The notes under the pieces are model-generated. The model was not told where the DNA came from. It did not search any database and saw only the letters and a program-made list of their open reading frames with translations. A DNA stretch of 64,000 nt, taken from assembly GCF_009498455.1 (NCBI RefSeq), contig NZ_CP045644.1:496001-560000 (forward strand), in the 5' to 3' direction. Shown here in pieces: positions 44,566 through 54,504 of this stretch (position 1 is its first letter; the number at the start of each line of letters is the position of its first letter). This DNA is from Variovorax paradoxus (GTDB lineage: Bacteria > Pseudomonadota > Gammaproteobacteria > Burkholderiales > Burkholderiaceae_C). Position numbers and translations under genes: made by a program.

Positions 44566-45489
44566 TTATCCCTTCTTCGGTGCGGCGCTGATCGGGGTCG
44601 CGTCGTGTTCGAGGACCTGCACCGTGACCGTCTGGCCCGCCACGAGGCGCGCGCCGTCGGGCAGCGGGTCGAGCTTCACGCGCACCGGAATGCGCTGTGC
44701 CAGCCGCACCCAGTTGAAGGTCGGGTTCACGCTGGGCAGCAGGTTGGCGCTGGTGGAGCGGTCGCGGTCGGCAATGCCGGCGGCCACGCTGTCGACCGCG
44801 CCTTCGAGCACCGCGCCGCCGCCCATCGGCGTCACGCGCACGCGGTCGCCCAGGTGGATGCGCGGCAGCTTGGTTTCTTCGAAGTAGCCCTCGACGTAGA
44901 ACGACTGCGCATCGACCAGCGCGAGCACCGGATGGCCGGCGGCGGCGTAGCTGCCCTGGCGCAGGTCGAGGTTGGTGACGAGGCCGGCAGCCGGCGCGCG
45001 CACTTCGGCGCGCTGCAGGTTCAGGCGCGCCGAATCGAGCGCCACCTCGGCCTGCGCGACGGCGGCCCGTGCCTGCTCGACGCGGGCGCGGGTCTGTTCG
45101 CGCGACTCCTTCGACACCAGGTCGTCGAGCCCCGTGTTGCGCGCGTTCTCGCGCTGGGCCTGCGCGCTCACGGCGCGCTGCGCGGCAAGCGCAGCCTGCG
45201 CCTGGCGCACGGCGAGGTCGTAGCGCGCGCGGTCCACTTCGAACAGCAGCGTGCCGGCAGCGACCGACTGGTTGTCGCGGATCGGCACGGCCGTGACGAG
45301 GCCCGAGACGTCGGGCGCGATCTGGACCACGTTGGCGCGCACGCGGCCGTCGCGCGTCCACGGCGCCAGCTCGTAGTGGTCCCACAGGCGAAAGCCTGCC
45401 CAGACGGCGGCGGCCACCACGGCCACGGTGAGAAGAACGCGCAGCAGGCGCTGCGCCCGGGGGTTGTCTGCGAACAGGTTGGCTTTCAT
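44566..45489 (-). CDS. HlyD/AaeA-type membrane fusion protein
   Basis: A 307-residue periplasmic adaptor with an N-terminal membrane anchor (about 16-35). WTRDGRVRANVVQIAPDVSGLVTAVPIRDNQ is the lipoyl half characteristic of AaeA/EmrA-like adaptors; a coiled-coil hairpin (about 85-150) and a beta-barrel part follow. It links the FUSC pump to the OprM-like channel. Confidence 0.92.
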   Translation of the reverse strand: MKANLFADNPRAQRLLRVLLTVAVVAAAVWAGFRLWDHYELAPWTRDGRVRANVVQIAPDVSGLVTAVPIRDNQSVAAGTLLFEVDRARYDLAVRQAQAALAAQRAVSAQAQRENARNTGLDDLVSKESREQTRARVEQARAAVAQAEVALDSARLNLQRAEVRAPAAGLVTNLDLRQGSYAAAGHPVLALVDAQSFYVEGYFEETKLPRIHLGDRVRVTPMGGGAVLEGAVDSVAAGIADRDRSTSANLLPSVNPTFNWVRLAQRIPVRVKLDPLPDGARLVAGQTVTVQVLEHDATPISAAPKKG

Positions 45490-45526
45490 GGAAATCTCTG
45501 TGATGTTTGAGTTGTCGTGGCGGGCG

Positions 45527-45733
45527 TCATTGCAGGTGCGCCGTGAGGCGGCTCAGGCCGTACAACAGCAGCAGGTACAGCGCCATGTCGAACAGCGCCG
45601 GGTGCCACACCCAGCGGTACAGGCCGGTGGCGGCGAGCAGCCGGCGCACGCCCCACAGGGCGAGCAGCGCGGCGGCGGCCAGCAGCATGAGCCAGGGCAC
45701 GTAGAGCCCGTAGAAACTGGCTTCGCCGATCAT
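45527..45733 (-). CDS. DUF1656 (AaeX-like) small membrane protein
   Basis: A 68-residue protein with two hydrophobic helices (about 8-28 and 45-63). The N-terminus IGEASFYGLYVPWLM matches DUF1656, which regularly sits between FUSC and HlyD genes. The start overlaps the FUSC stop (ATGA). Its precise role in the pump is unknown. Confidence 0.88.
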   Translation of the reverse strand: MIGEASFYGLYVPWLMLLAAAALLALWGVRRLLAATGLYRWVWHPALFDMALYLLLLYGLSRLTAHLQ

Positions 45734-47844
45734 GCGGAAGCTCCTTGCGGTGAGGAAGAAGACACAGACACGCCTGCGAGCGAAGGCGGCGCATCGGGGA
45801 ACAGGTTGCGGCGCAGGCCGACCAGTGCGGTGACGGCGGCGCGCGACGCGGTGGTGACGTCGCGTGCGGCGAGCACGGCGGCCAATGCTTCATCGATCTG
45901 CGGCAGCAGTGCCGCCGGGCGCGGCGCCATGCGGCCTTCGCCGCGCTGGCGGAAGAAGCGCGCGATGCCGCCGAGCAGCGCGGCCGAGGTGGCCACCGGC
46001 AGCTGGGCGCGCACGCGCTGCAGCACGGCGATGTCGGCGCCCATGCGCAGGTCGCGCAGCGCGTCGTTGGCGGCCACGCCCTCGACGGTGCCACCGGCCT
46101 GCGCGATGCGCGGCGCCAGCAGGCCGATGCGGTCGAGCATGCGCACGGCGTAGGCGTCGCTCTGCGCGTACTGCGGCTGGGCCGAAGCGGCCATGTCGCC
46201 GAGCTCGCGCCACGTGGCGCGCTGGATGCGGCGTGCGCTCCAGTCGGCGCCCACCGAGCGCACCAGCCGCGTGACGCGCGCGGCGATCACCACGCCGACG
46301 ATCTGGCCGATCATGCCGTTGATGAAGCTCACGAGGTCGGCGCTGGCGGTGTCGTGCAGTGCGAGCGTGCCCGACACCCCGAAGACCAGCGCCATCGCGG
46401 CCATGAAGTGCGTCGGGCGCGGCAGGTACAGGCCCAGCAAAAGAAAGAGCGGCGCGCAGACCAGCGCGAGCAGGCCGAAGTCCTGCACCGTGGGCATGAG
46501 CACGAGCACGTAGACGGCGGAGATCGGAATGGACCACAGCGTCCACTTCAGGAAGCCGTGCATCGCGGGCACGGGGTCGTCCATGGTGGCGAAGAAGCAG
46601 CAGAAGACGGCGGCCATCATGGTGGCGGCCGAGCCCATGGTCCAGCCCGTGAGGATCCAGAACGCGCCGCACACGCAGATGGCAATGACGGCGGCCAGCG
46701 CCGACAGCAGCGCCATGCCGTGGTCGCGGTGCATCGCGCGCTGGCCGAGCGCGGCCGTGCGGCGCAGCGGCGCGCCGCCCTTCAGGCCTTCGTCGATGTC
46801 GCGGCGCAACTGCGCGCAGGCGGTCCAGCCGTCGACCAGCTCTTCGAGCCGGCCCGCGAGGCCGATGCGCAGCGCGCGAGCCCAGGGGGTGAGCGCCGCG
46901 TCCTGTGCAGTGCCGAGCGCACCGATCGCCTGGCGCAGCGCCTGCAGGCGGGCCGACGCGTCGACGGCCGGGTCGCTTTCGTCGCGCAGCCATTGCGCGG
47001 CCAGTGCCAGCACGGCGGTGACGTCGGGCGTGAGGCGGCCTTCGGCCTGCGCCAGCGCCTGCAGCCGGTCTTCGACCGCCGACAGCGCGGGCGTGAGCGC
47101 CGCCACGCGGTCCTGCATGGCGCGGATCGCGCCGGCGGTCCAGCGCAGGTGCGTGGTGTCGAAGGGCACGTGGGTCGAGAGCAGGCGCAGCTGCGTGATG
47201 TCGCCCGCGAGGCGGCGGCGGTCGTCGTCCAGGCGCTGGGGAGCGGCCTCCTTGGAGGCGCTGCGGTCGCCCGGCTGGAACAGGTCGCCGATCCACTGGC
47301 GCGCGTCTTTCAGCGTGCGGTCGAGCAGGCCCAGCACGGTGGGCGCAAGCCCCGTGGGCAGCACGAGGCTGTGGACCAGCGTGGCGCAGAAGATGCCCAA
47401 GCCGATTTCTTCCACGCGCGCCACGGCGGTGTCGAACAGCACGAGCGGCGTCTGCACCGACGGAAAGCCGATGAGCGCGGCCGTGTAGCCCGCGAGCATG
47501 AAGACGTACGAGCGCGGCGTGCGGTCGAGCAGCGAGATGTACAGGCACAGCCCGACCCACAGCGCGAGCACCAGCGTGAGCAGCTCGGGCGCGTTGGACA
47601 GCGCGGGCACGAGCAGCACCGTCGCCGTGCTGCCGATCAGCGTGCCGACGAAGCGGTACACCGCCTTGGAACGCACCGCGCCTGCGAGCGGATGGGCGAC
47701 GACGTAGGTCGTCATCAAGGCCCAGAACGGGCGCGGCAGGCCGGCGCGGCTCGCCAGGTACATCGCGAGCATCGCGGCGGCGAAGCTCTTGACGGAGAAC
47801 AGGACTTCCGCGCGGGTGAAGCGCGGCAGGCGCAGCGCAGTCAT
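45730..47844 (-). CDS. FUSC-family (AaeB-like) efflux transporter
   Basis: A 704-residue inner-membrane protein with two bundles of about five to six helices (residues 15-165 and 370-520) separated and followed by soluble regions. VKSFAAAMLAMYLASRAGLPRPFWALMTTYVVAHPLAG is the family N-terminus. Relatives export p-hydroxybenzoate and other aromatic acids or fusaric acid. It starts directly after the MarR stop codon with no gap. Confidence 0.92.
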   Translation of the reverse strand: MTALRLPRFTRAEVLFSVKSFAAAMLAMYLASRAGLPRPFWALMTTYVVAHPLAGAVRSKAVYRFVGTLIGSTATVLLVPALSNAPELLTLVLALWVGLCLYISLLDRTPRSYVFMLAGYTAALIGFPSVQTPLVLFDTAVARVEEIGLGIFCATLVHSLVLPTGLAPTVLGLLDRTLKDARQWIGDLFQPGDRSASKEAAPQRLDDDRRRLAGDITQLRLLSTHVPFDTTHLRWTAGAIRAMQDRVAALTPALSAVEDRLQALAQAEGRLTPDVTAVLALAAQWLRDESDPAVDASARLQALRQAIGALGTAQDAALTPWARALRIGLAGRLEELVDGWTACAQLRRDIDEGLKGGAPLRRTAALGQRAMHRDHGMALLSALAAVIAICVCGAFWILTGWTMGSAATMMAAVFCCFFATMDDPVPAMHGFLKWTLWSIPISAVYVLVLMPTVQDFGLLALVCAPLFLLLGLYLPRPTHFMAAMALVFGVSGTLALHDTASADLVSFINGMIGQIVGVVIAARVTRLVRSVGADWSARRIQRATWRELGDMAASAQPQYAQSDAYAVRMLDRIGLLAPRIAQAGGTVEGVAANDALRDLRMGADIAVLQRVRAQLPVATSAALLGGIARFFRQRGEGRMAPRPAALLPQIDEALAAVLAARDVTTASRAAVTALVGLRRNLFPDAPPSLAGVSVSSSSPQGASA

Positions 47845-48330
47845 CTACTTGCGGCCTTCCTGCGTGGCCAGCGCGTTGCGGCCGAGCCGCTCCTCGAGCG
47901 TGCCGAAGACGCGCAGGCACGCGGCGATGTCGTCGTCGTCGATGCCTTCGAACAGCGTGTTGCGCATCTGGCTCAAGGCGGCCTCGAGCGTGGCGCACGC
48001 GGTCACGCCCGCGGGCGTGAGGTGCAGCGTCTTGGCGCGGCGGTCGGCCGGATCTTCCATGCGCTGCACGAGGCCCGCCTCGACCAGCTGATCGACCGAG
48101 CGAACCAGCGACGGCCCCTCGATGCCCAGCACCGAGGCCAGCATGCCCTGGCGCATGCCGTCGCCCATGCGGCCGATCATCACGATCGGCCAGGCCAGCG
48201 TCTGCGACACGCCGACGTGGGCCACGGCCTTGTCGGCCGCGGCGCGGTAGGCGCGCTGCAGCGTGGAGAACGACATGCCAAGGTGCATGAGCGCGTGCTC
48301 GCGGCTCTGGGAGTGGTTGTGGTCGGTCAC
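47845..48330 (-). CDS. MarR family transcriptional regulator of the efflux operon
   Basis: About 161 residues starting at GTG 48330 (MTDHNHSQSREHAL); a TTG at 48342 would add four residues. The winged helix lies at about 60-120 (MLASVLGIEGPSLVRSVDQLVEAGLVQRMEDPADRRAKTLHLT). It is the first gene of the FUSC-HlyD-OprM operon with a palindrome over its promoter, so it probably represses itself and the pump until an aromatic ligand binds. Confidence 0.92.
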   Translation of the reverse strand: MTDHNHSQSREHALMHLGMSFSTLQRAYRAAADKAVAHVGVSQTLAWPIVMIGRMGDGMRQGMLASVLGIEGPSLVRSVDQLVEAGLVQRMEDPADRRAKTLHLTPAGVTACATLEAALSQMRNTLFEGIDDDDIAACLRVFGTLEERLGRNALATQEGRK

Positions 48331-48334
48331 GTCG

Positions 48335-48366
48335 GATAGCAATTAGTTAGCTTGCTATCTATTATA
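48335..48366 (-). promoter_or_regulatory. MarR operator and promoter
   Basis: GATAGCAA and its exact reverse complement TTGCTATC flank a 9-base spacer (48335-48359). On the minus strand TATAAT (48361-48366) sits next to it, so the palindrome covers the expected transcription start. The -35 element is poor. The layout fits steric autorepression by the MarR protein. Confidence 0.75.
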
Positions 48367-48458
48367 GGGGTAACTACCGATCCGTGCAGCAGCCACGCGC
48401 GCGCCCGCCTGGGGCGCCGGCGACCGGGAAAAACAAAAGGGGGAAAGAAGAAAAGTGT

Positions 48459-48825
48459 GAAGCCCGCCGATAAGCCGGATTCTGTGCACCGGAACCCTCT
48501 TGCGAAGATTCCGGCGTGACCGCCATTACTCTGGGCCGTTTGTCGCCAAACGGCTCGATGCCACCTACCCGCCAGCTCAGCGGAACCACCTCGATACTGG
48601 CCTACTTGGTGTTGCTGCGCGCAGAGATTGCCCGTTTCACCCGAACTGAATCGGCTCGTCTCTGTTGCTCTGATCCTCACCTCACGGTGGAGAGTCGTTA
48701 ACTCCTGCGCTGTCCTGTGCAGTCCGGACGTTCCTCCAGTGCGATCTTTCGACCCGATGCTGTTGCCCGAAGGCGCAGCGTCGTCCCTTTCGGGCTTGCA
48801 CCAGCGGCGGTCTGGCGTGCTTCAC
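48459..48825 (-). ncRNA. rnpB: RNase P RNA (class A)
   Basis: Catalytic RNA that removes tRNA leaders. On the minus strand it begins near 48825 with GAAGCACGCCAGACCG. The conserved core GAGGAACGTCCGGACT is near 48730-48745, and AGAGTAATGGCGGTCACG precedes ACAGAATCCGGCTTATCG at the 3' end, pairing P4. Length of about 367 bases fits a beta-proteobacterial RNA. T-rich sequence after 48459 probably ends transcription. Exact ends are estimated. Confidence 0.95.
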
Positions 48826-48876
48826 GGCGCGATTATCGCCCGGCGCGCGATGACCCTTCGGGCGATGCCGCGATCG

Positions 48877-50445
48877 TCAGCCCGGCGCTTCGTGGTCCTC
48901 GGCCTGCATCAGGCCCAGTTTGCGCAGCGTTCGGTGGAAGTTGCTGCGGTCCATGCCCGCCTCGCGCGCGGCGCTGGCCACGCGGCCGCCGTGGCGGGCG
49001 AGCACTTCCGAGAGCCACGCGCGCTGGAAGGCCTCGGTCGCTTCGCGCAGCGTGCCGCCCCCGACCACAAGCCCCGCGTGTTCGTTCACCGGGACCCGCG
49101 CAGGCGCCGCCACGGGCGCTGTCGAGGCGGCGGACTCCAGCGCCAGGTGGTGCGGCTCGATCGCCGTCCAGCGCGAGCCGCGCGGCTGCTCCCTGAACGC
49201 CCGCAGCGAGGCGCGGCTGATCACATGCTCGAGTTCGCGCACGTTGCCCGGCCAGCCGTGCGCCAGCAGGGCGGCCTTCGATGCCGGCGAAAGCCGCAGG
49301 TTGCGCGCGCCCAGCCGGTGCTGGTTCTCCTCGAGAAAGCTGCCGGCGAGCACGAGCACGTCGCGCCCGCGTTCGCGCAGCGGCGCGACGACGAGCGGAT
49401 AGACCGACAGCCGGTGGTACAGATCGGCACGAAACCGCCCCTGCGCAATCGCTGCGGGCAGGTCGCGGTTGGTGGCCGCGATCACGCGCACGTCGACCTT
49501 GCGCATGCGGTCGCTGCCGGGCCGCTGCACCTCGCCGCTTTGCAGCACGCGCAGCAGCTTGGCCTGCACGCTCAGCGGCAGCTCGCCGACCTCGTCGAGA
49601 AAGAGCGTGCCGCCGTCGGCGATCTCGAACTTGCCGTCGCGGTCCTGCACGGCGCCGGTGAACGCGCCGCGCTTGTGGCCGAAGAGTTCGCTGTCGGCCA
49701 GCGTCTCGGGCAGCGCCGCGCAGTTGACCTGCACGAGCGGCTGCTCGCTGCGCCGCGAGCGCGCGTGCAGGCGCTGCGCGACGAGGTCCTTGCCGACGCC
49801 GGTTTCGCCGAGCAGCAGCACCGTGAGGTCGGACACGGCGACGGTGTCGATCTCGTCGCACAGCTGCTTCATCGCCGGGCTGCTGCCCAGCAGCTCGCGC
49901 GGCGCGCCGCGACCTGCACGCAGGGCCTGTGCGACGGCCTGCTCGCGCATCGCGCGCGCCTGCATCTCGCGGATCGTGTGGGCCGCCTCGATGCCGGTTT
50001 CGACGAGGGTGACCAAGGCCTCCATCTGCGCCGGGCTCACGGCATCGAAGGCGTGCGGCTCCAGCGCATCCAGCGTGAGCAGGCCCCAGAGGGCGCCGCG
50101 CAAACGCAGCGGTGCGCCCATGCAGTCGTGCACCGGCAGGATGCCCGGCTGGCCGGCGACGAGGCCGTCGTACGGGTCGGGCAGGTTGCTGTCGTGCGCG
50201 AAACGCAGGCCGCGTTCGCTGGCGAGCAGGCGCGCAAAACGCGGATGGGCGGCGACGGGAAACTGGCGCCCGAGGGTTTCATCGCTCAGGCCGTCGACCG
50301 CGACGGGTTTCAGCACGTCGACCTCGAGCTGCAGCAGCGCGGCGGCATCGCAGCGAACGAGCCCGCGCGCGGCGGCGAGCAGCGATCGGTAGCGGGCGGC
50401 CTCGGCTTCGGGCTCGGTGGTCGAATCGACACTGTTTGCGGTCAT
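48877..50445 (-). CDS. norR: Nitric oxide-responsive sigma54 activator NorR
   Basis: A 522-residue enhancer-binding protein. A GAF domain (about 20-165) senses NO through a non-heme iron in NorR proteins. The AAA+ domain has Walker A GETGVGKD (213-220) and the sigma54-contacting GAFTGA (260-265). The C-terminal Fis-type helix-turn-helix is at about 480-510. Divergent from hmp with a NorR-type site between them. Confidence 0.93.
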   Translation of the reverse strand: MTANSVDSTTEPEAEAARYRSLLAAARGLVRCDAAALLQLEVDVLKPVAVDGLSDETLGRQFPVAAHPRFARLLASERGLRFAHDSNLPDPYDGLVAGQPGILPVHDCMGAPLRLRGALWGLLTLDALEPHAFDAVSPAQMEALVTLVETGIEAAHTIREMQARAMREQAVAQALRAGRGAPRELLGSSPAMKQLCDEIDTVAVSDLTVLLLGETGVGKDLVAQRLHARSRRSEQPLVQVNCAALPETLADSELFGHKRGAFTGAVQDRDGKFEIADGGTLFLDEVGELPLSVQAKLLRVLQSGEVQRPGSDRMRKVDVRVIAATNRDLPAAIAQGRFRADLYHRLSVYPLVVAPLRERGRDVLVLAGSFLEENQHRLGARNLRLSPASKAALLAHGWPGNVRELEHVISRASLRAFREQPRGSRWTAIEPHHLALESAASTAPVAAPARVPVNEHAGLVVGGGTLREATEAFQRAWLSEVLARHGGRVASAAREAGMDRSNFHRTLRKLGLMQAEDHEAPG

Positions 50446-50463
50446 AAGTACAACGCAGATGTT

Positions 50464-50480
50464 GTGGTTAATTTGACCAC
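50464..50480. promoter_or_regulatory. NorR-type enhancer site
   Basis: GTGGT, seven bases, ACCAC, a perfect inverted repeat containing GGT-N7-ACC, the core described for NorR sites. It lies 101 bases before the hmp start, a usual distance for an enhancer-binding protein. Confidence 0.75.
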
Positions 50481-50528
50481 GCCTGATAAATCCCCAATGA
50501 CGTCAAGCACTTGCAGCGACCTTTCGGC

Positions 50529-50544
50529 TGGCACGGATCGTGAG
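50529..50544 (+). promoter_or_regulatory. Candidate sigma54 promoter of hmp
   Basis: TGGCACG at 50529-50535 is a perfect -24 element, but the -12 region reads GTGAG instead of TTGCA. Position relative to the NorR site and the hmp start (37 bases downstream) is right. The weak -12 keeps this tentative. Confidence 0.45.
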
Positions 50545-50580
50545 ATGACGAAGGCATCTCAACAGAGGAAGCGCCAGACC

Positions 50581-51765
50581 ATGCACCCGCAAACCATCGC
50601 CACCGTCAAGTCCACCGTGCCCGCGCTGAAGGCCCACGGCGAGGCCATCACCAGCCACTTCTACAAGATCATGTTCGAGGGCCATCCGCAGGTGAAGGCC
50701 TTCTTCAACGAGGCACACCAGGCCGCCGGTACCCAGGCGCGCGCGCTGGCGGGGGCGGTCATCGCGTACGGCGCGCACATCGACCGGCTGGACGAGATCG
50801 CCGGCGCCCTGCCCCGGATCATCCAGAAGCACGCGGCGCTGGGCGTGCTGCCCGAGCACTATCCAATCGTCGGCCACTACCTGCTGCGCGCCGTGAAGGA
50901 GGTGCTCGGCGATGCCGCGACCGACGAGGTGATCGCCGCGTGGGGCGAGGCCTACGAATCGCTGGCGGGGTTGCTCATCGCGGCGGAAGAAGCCGTCTAC
51001 AGCGCCAACGCGGCGCAGACCGGCGGATGGCGTGGCACGCGCGAGTTCCGCGTGGCGCGCCGCGAAGACGAGAGCGAGGTCATCACCTCGTTCTACCTGG
51101 AGCCCGTGGACGGCGGCGCGCTGCTGGCGTTCTCGCCGGGGCAGTACCTCACGCTGGTGCTGGAGATCGACGGCCAGCCGGTGCGGCGCAACTACTCGCT
51201 GTCCGACGCGCCGGGCAAGCCGTGGTACCGCATCAGCGTGAAGAAGGAAGAAGGCGGCCGCGCCTCGAACTGGCTGCACGAGGCCGCAGTGGTCGGCACG
51301 CATCTGCAGGTGCAGGCACCGTGCGGCGACTTCGTGCTGCTGCCCGCCGGCGAGCAGGCGCGTCCGCTGGTGCTGGTGACGGGCGGCGTGGGCATCACGC
51401 CCGCGATGAGCATGCTCGAATCGATGGCGCACACGGGCCGGCCGGTGCACTTCGTCCATGCGGCGCGGCACGGCGGTGCGCATGCGTTCCGCGCCCGCGT
51501 CGATGCCCTCGCGCAGCGGCATGCGAACGTGAAGCCGCTGTATGTCTACGACACGCCGCGCGACACCGACACGCCGCACGCGACCGGCTTCGTCACCCGC
51601 GAGCTGCTGGCCGGGCTGCTGCCGGAAGACCGCGACGTCGACCTGTACTTTCTCGGGCCGAAGCCGTTCATGAAGGCCGTGTATGCCAACGGGCTGGCGC
51701 TCGGCGTGCCGAAGCAACAGCTGCGCTACGAGTTCTTCGGCCCGCTGGAAGCCCTGGAGGCCTGA
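50581..51765 (+). CDS. hmp: Flavohemoprotein, nitric oxide dioxygenase
   Basis: A 394-residue enzyme that converts NO and O2 to nitrate with NAD(P)H. The globin domain (1-140) has the distal Tyr28 and proximal His84. The FAD domain shows RRNYSLSD and the NAD domain VTGGVGITP and the C-terminal YEFFGPLE. The ATG at 50581 is chosen although the frame is open far upstream. Control by NorR is indicated by the divergent regulator and binding site. Confidence 0.96.
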   Translation: MHPQTIATVKSTVPALKAHGEAITSHFYKIMFEGHPQVKAFFNEAHQAAGTQARALAGAVIAYGAHIDRLDEIAGALPRIIQKHAALGVLPEHYPIVGHYLLRAVKEVLGDAATDEVIAAWGEAYESLAGLLIAAEEAVYSANAAQTGGWRGTREFRVARREDESEVITSFYLEPVDGGALLAFSPGQYLTLVLEIDGQPVRRNYSLSDAPGKPWYRISVKKEEGGRASNWLHEAAVVGTHLQVQAPCGDFVLLPAGEQARPLVLVTGGVGITPAMSMLESMAHTGRPVHFVHAARHGGAHAFRARVDALAQRHANVKPLYVYDTPRDTDTPHATGFVTRELLAGLLPEDRDVDLYFLGPKPFMKAVYANGLALGVPKQQLRYEFFGPLEALEA

Positions 51766-51861
51766 GGGAAGCAAAGCCCTGCGCTGAAACAGTCGCGGGC
51801 TGGTCTCACAATGCGCGCTGTCCGCTCGAAAAACCGCATTGAATTGATCCAAGGAGATTCC

Positions 51862-52782
<921 letters not shown>

Positions 52783-52855
52783 CGCAGCTACAAGTTTCAT
52801 AGCGCCCTGGGCGCTTAAAATCGTCGGTCTGCTTGATAACCACAAGCCCCACGAC
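52783..52855. promoter_or_regulatory. Short gap with hairpin and candidate -10 element
   Basis: AGCGCC-CTG-GGCGCT forms a small hairpin after cysK and is followed by TAAAAT, which could be the -10 element of the flavoprotein gene. No T run follows, so termination is uncertain. Confidence 0.35.
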
Positions 52856-54502
52856 ATGCTGCGAATCTCCGAACTCAAACTCCCGCTCGACCACGCGCCT
52901 GACGCGCTGGTCACCCTGATCGCCCGAACGCTCGACGTTCCGACTGAAGCGATCGCCTCCCACACCGTCTACAAGCGCAGCTTCGACGCCCGCAAGGTCG
53001 ACCTGCTCACGGTCTACATCTGCGACGTGCAGCTGGCCGACGCGGCACTCGAAGCCGCGCTGCTCGCAAAGCACGCCAGCCACCCGCACATCCAGCCCGC
53101 GCCCGACATGCGCTACACGCCGCCGGGCCATGCGCCCGCGGATCGAAATGACGCCCCGCGGCCCGTGGTGATCGGCTTCGGCCCCTGCGGCATCTTCGCG
53201 GCGCTGATGCTCGCGAAGATGGGCTTCAGGCCCATCGTGCTCGAACGCGGCAAGACCGTGCGCCAGCGCACCCGCGACACCTGGGGCCTGTGGCGCAAGA
53301 GTGTGCTCAACCCCGAGTCGAACGTGCAGTTCGGCGAAGGCGGCGCCGGCACCTTCTCGGACGGCAAGCTCTACAGCCAGATCAAGGACCCGCGCTTCCT
53401 CGGCCGCAAGGTGATGGAAGAGTTCGTGAAGGCCGGCGCGCCGCCCGAAATTCTGTACGTCGCGCACCCGCACATCGGCACCTTCAAGCTGGTGAAGGTG
53501 GTCGAGAACATCCGCGAGCAGATCGTCGCGCTCGGCGGCGAGATCCGCTTCGAGCAGCGCGTGACCGACGTGCACATCGAAGATGGCCCCACCGGCAAGC
53601 ACTTGCGCGGCCTCACCGTGCTCGACCAGACGACCGGCCAGAGCAGCGAGCTTCGCGCCGACCACGTCGTGATGGCGCTGGGCCACAGCTCGCGCGACAC
53701 CTTCGAGATGCTGCATGCGCGCGGCGTGTACATCGAGGCCAAGCCCTTCTCGATCGGCTTCCGCGTCGAGCACCCGCAGGGCCTGATCGACCGCGCCCGC
53801 TGGGGCCGCCATGCGGGCCATCCGCTGCTGGGCGCGGCCGACTACAAGCTGGTGCACCACGCGAGCAACGGCCGCTCGGTCTACAGCTTCTGCATGTGCC
53901 CCGGCGGCACCGTGGTCGCGGCCACCAGCGAACCGGGCCGCGTGGTCACCAACGGCATGAGCCAGTACTCGCGCAACGAACGCAATGCCAACGCGGGCAT
54001 CGTGGTGGGCATCGACCCGAAGGACTTCCCGGGCGATGCGCTCGCAGGCATTGCGCTGCAGCGCCAGCTCGAAAGCAACGCCTACGTGCTCGGCGGCAGC
54101 AACTACCACGCGCCCGGCCAGCTGGTGGGCGACTTCATCGCCGGCAAGCCGTCGACCGCACTCGGCAGCATCATCCCGTCGTACAAGCCCGGCGTGACGC
54201 CGACCGACCTGCACCAGGCGCTGCCCGCCTACGCCATCGAGGCGATGCGCGAAGCCTTCCCCGCCTTTGGTCGCAAGATCAAGGGCTTCGACACGCACGA
54301 CGCCGTGCTCACGGGCGTGGAAACGCGCACCTCGTCGCCGATCCGCATCACGCGCGGCGACGACTTCCAGAGCCTCAACGTGCGCGGCCTCTACCCGGCC
54401 GGCGAAGGCGCCAGCTACGCAGGCGGCATTTTGTCGGCCGGCGTGGACGGCATCAAGGTGGCCGAGGCCGTGGCGCGCAGCGTGCTCGGCACGGCGGTTT
54501 GA
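52856..54502 (+). CDS. FAD-dependent dehydrogenase family protein
   Basis: A 548-residue flavoprotein. A distinct N-terminal region (1-95, VYKRSFDARKVDLLTVYICDV) precedes the FAD-binding Rossmann motif VIGFGPCGIFAALMLAKMG (about 102-120). GGAGTFSDGKLYSQI and the C-terminal GLYPAGEGASYAGGILSAGVDG match the widely conserved but uncharacterised family COG2509. It precedes the VUT transporter by 2 bases. The substrate is unknown. Confidence 0.88.
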   Translation: MLRISELKLPLDHAPDALVTLIARTLDVPTEAIASHTVYKRSFDARKVDLLTVYICDVQLADAALEAALLAKHASHPHIQPAPDMRYTPPGHAPADRNDAPRPVVIGFGPCGIFAALMLAKMGFRPIVLERGKTVRQRTRDTWGLWRKSVLNPESNVQFGEGGAGTFSDGKLYSQIKDPRFLGRKVMEEFVKAGAPPEILYVAHPHIGTFKLVKVVENIREQIVALGGEIRFEQRVTDVHIEDGPTGKHLRGLTVLDQTTGQSSELRADHVVMALGHSSRDTFEMLHARGVYIEAKPFSIGFRVEHPQGLIDRARWGRHAGHPLLGAADYKLVHHASNGRSVYSFCMCPGGTVVAATSEPGRVVTNGMSQYSRNERNANAGIVVGIDPKDFPGDALAGIALQRQLESNAYVLGGSNYHAPGQLVGDFIAGKPSTALGSIIPSYKPGVTPTDLHQALPAYAIEAMREAFPAFGRKIKGFDTHDAVLTGVETRTSSPIRITRGDDFQSLNVRGLYPAGEGASYAGGILSAGVDGIKVAEAVARSVLGTAV

Positions 54503-54504
54503 CG

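Noticed and set aside
46354..48339. 661-codon plus-strand open frame opposite the FUSC and MarR genes
   Set aside because: The minus-strand genes have clear motifs; this frame is arginine/histidine/glutamine-rich shadow.
48628..50580. N-terminal 651 codons of the long frame leading into hmp
   Set aside because: They lie opposite rnpB and norR and are not similar to any domain; hmp starts at 50581 with a normal globin N-terminus.
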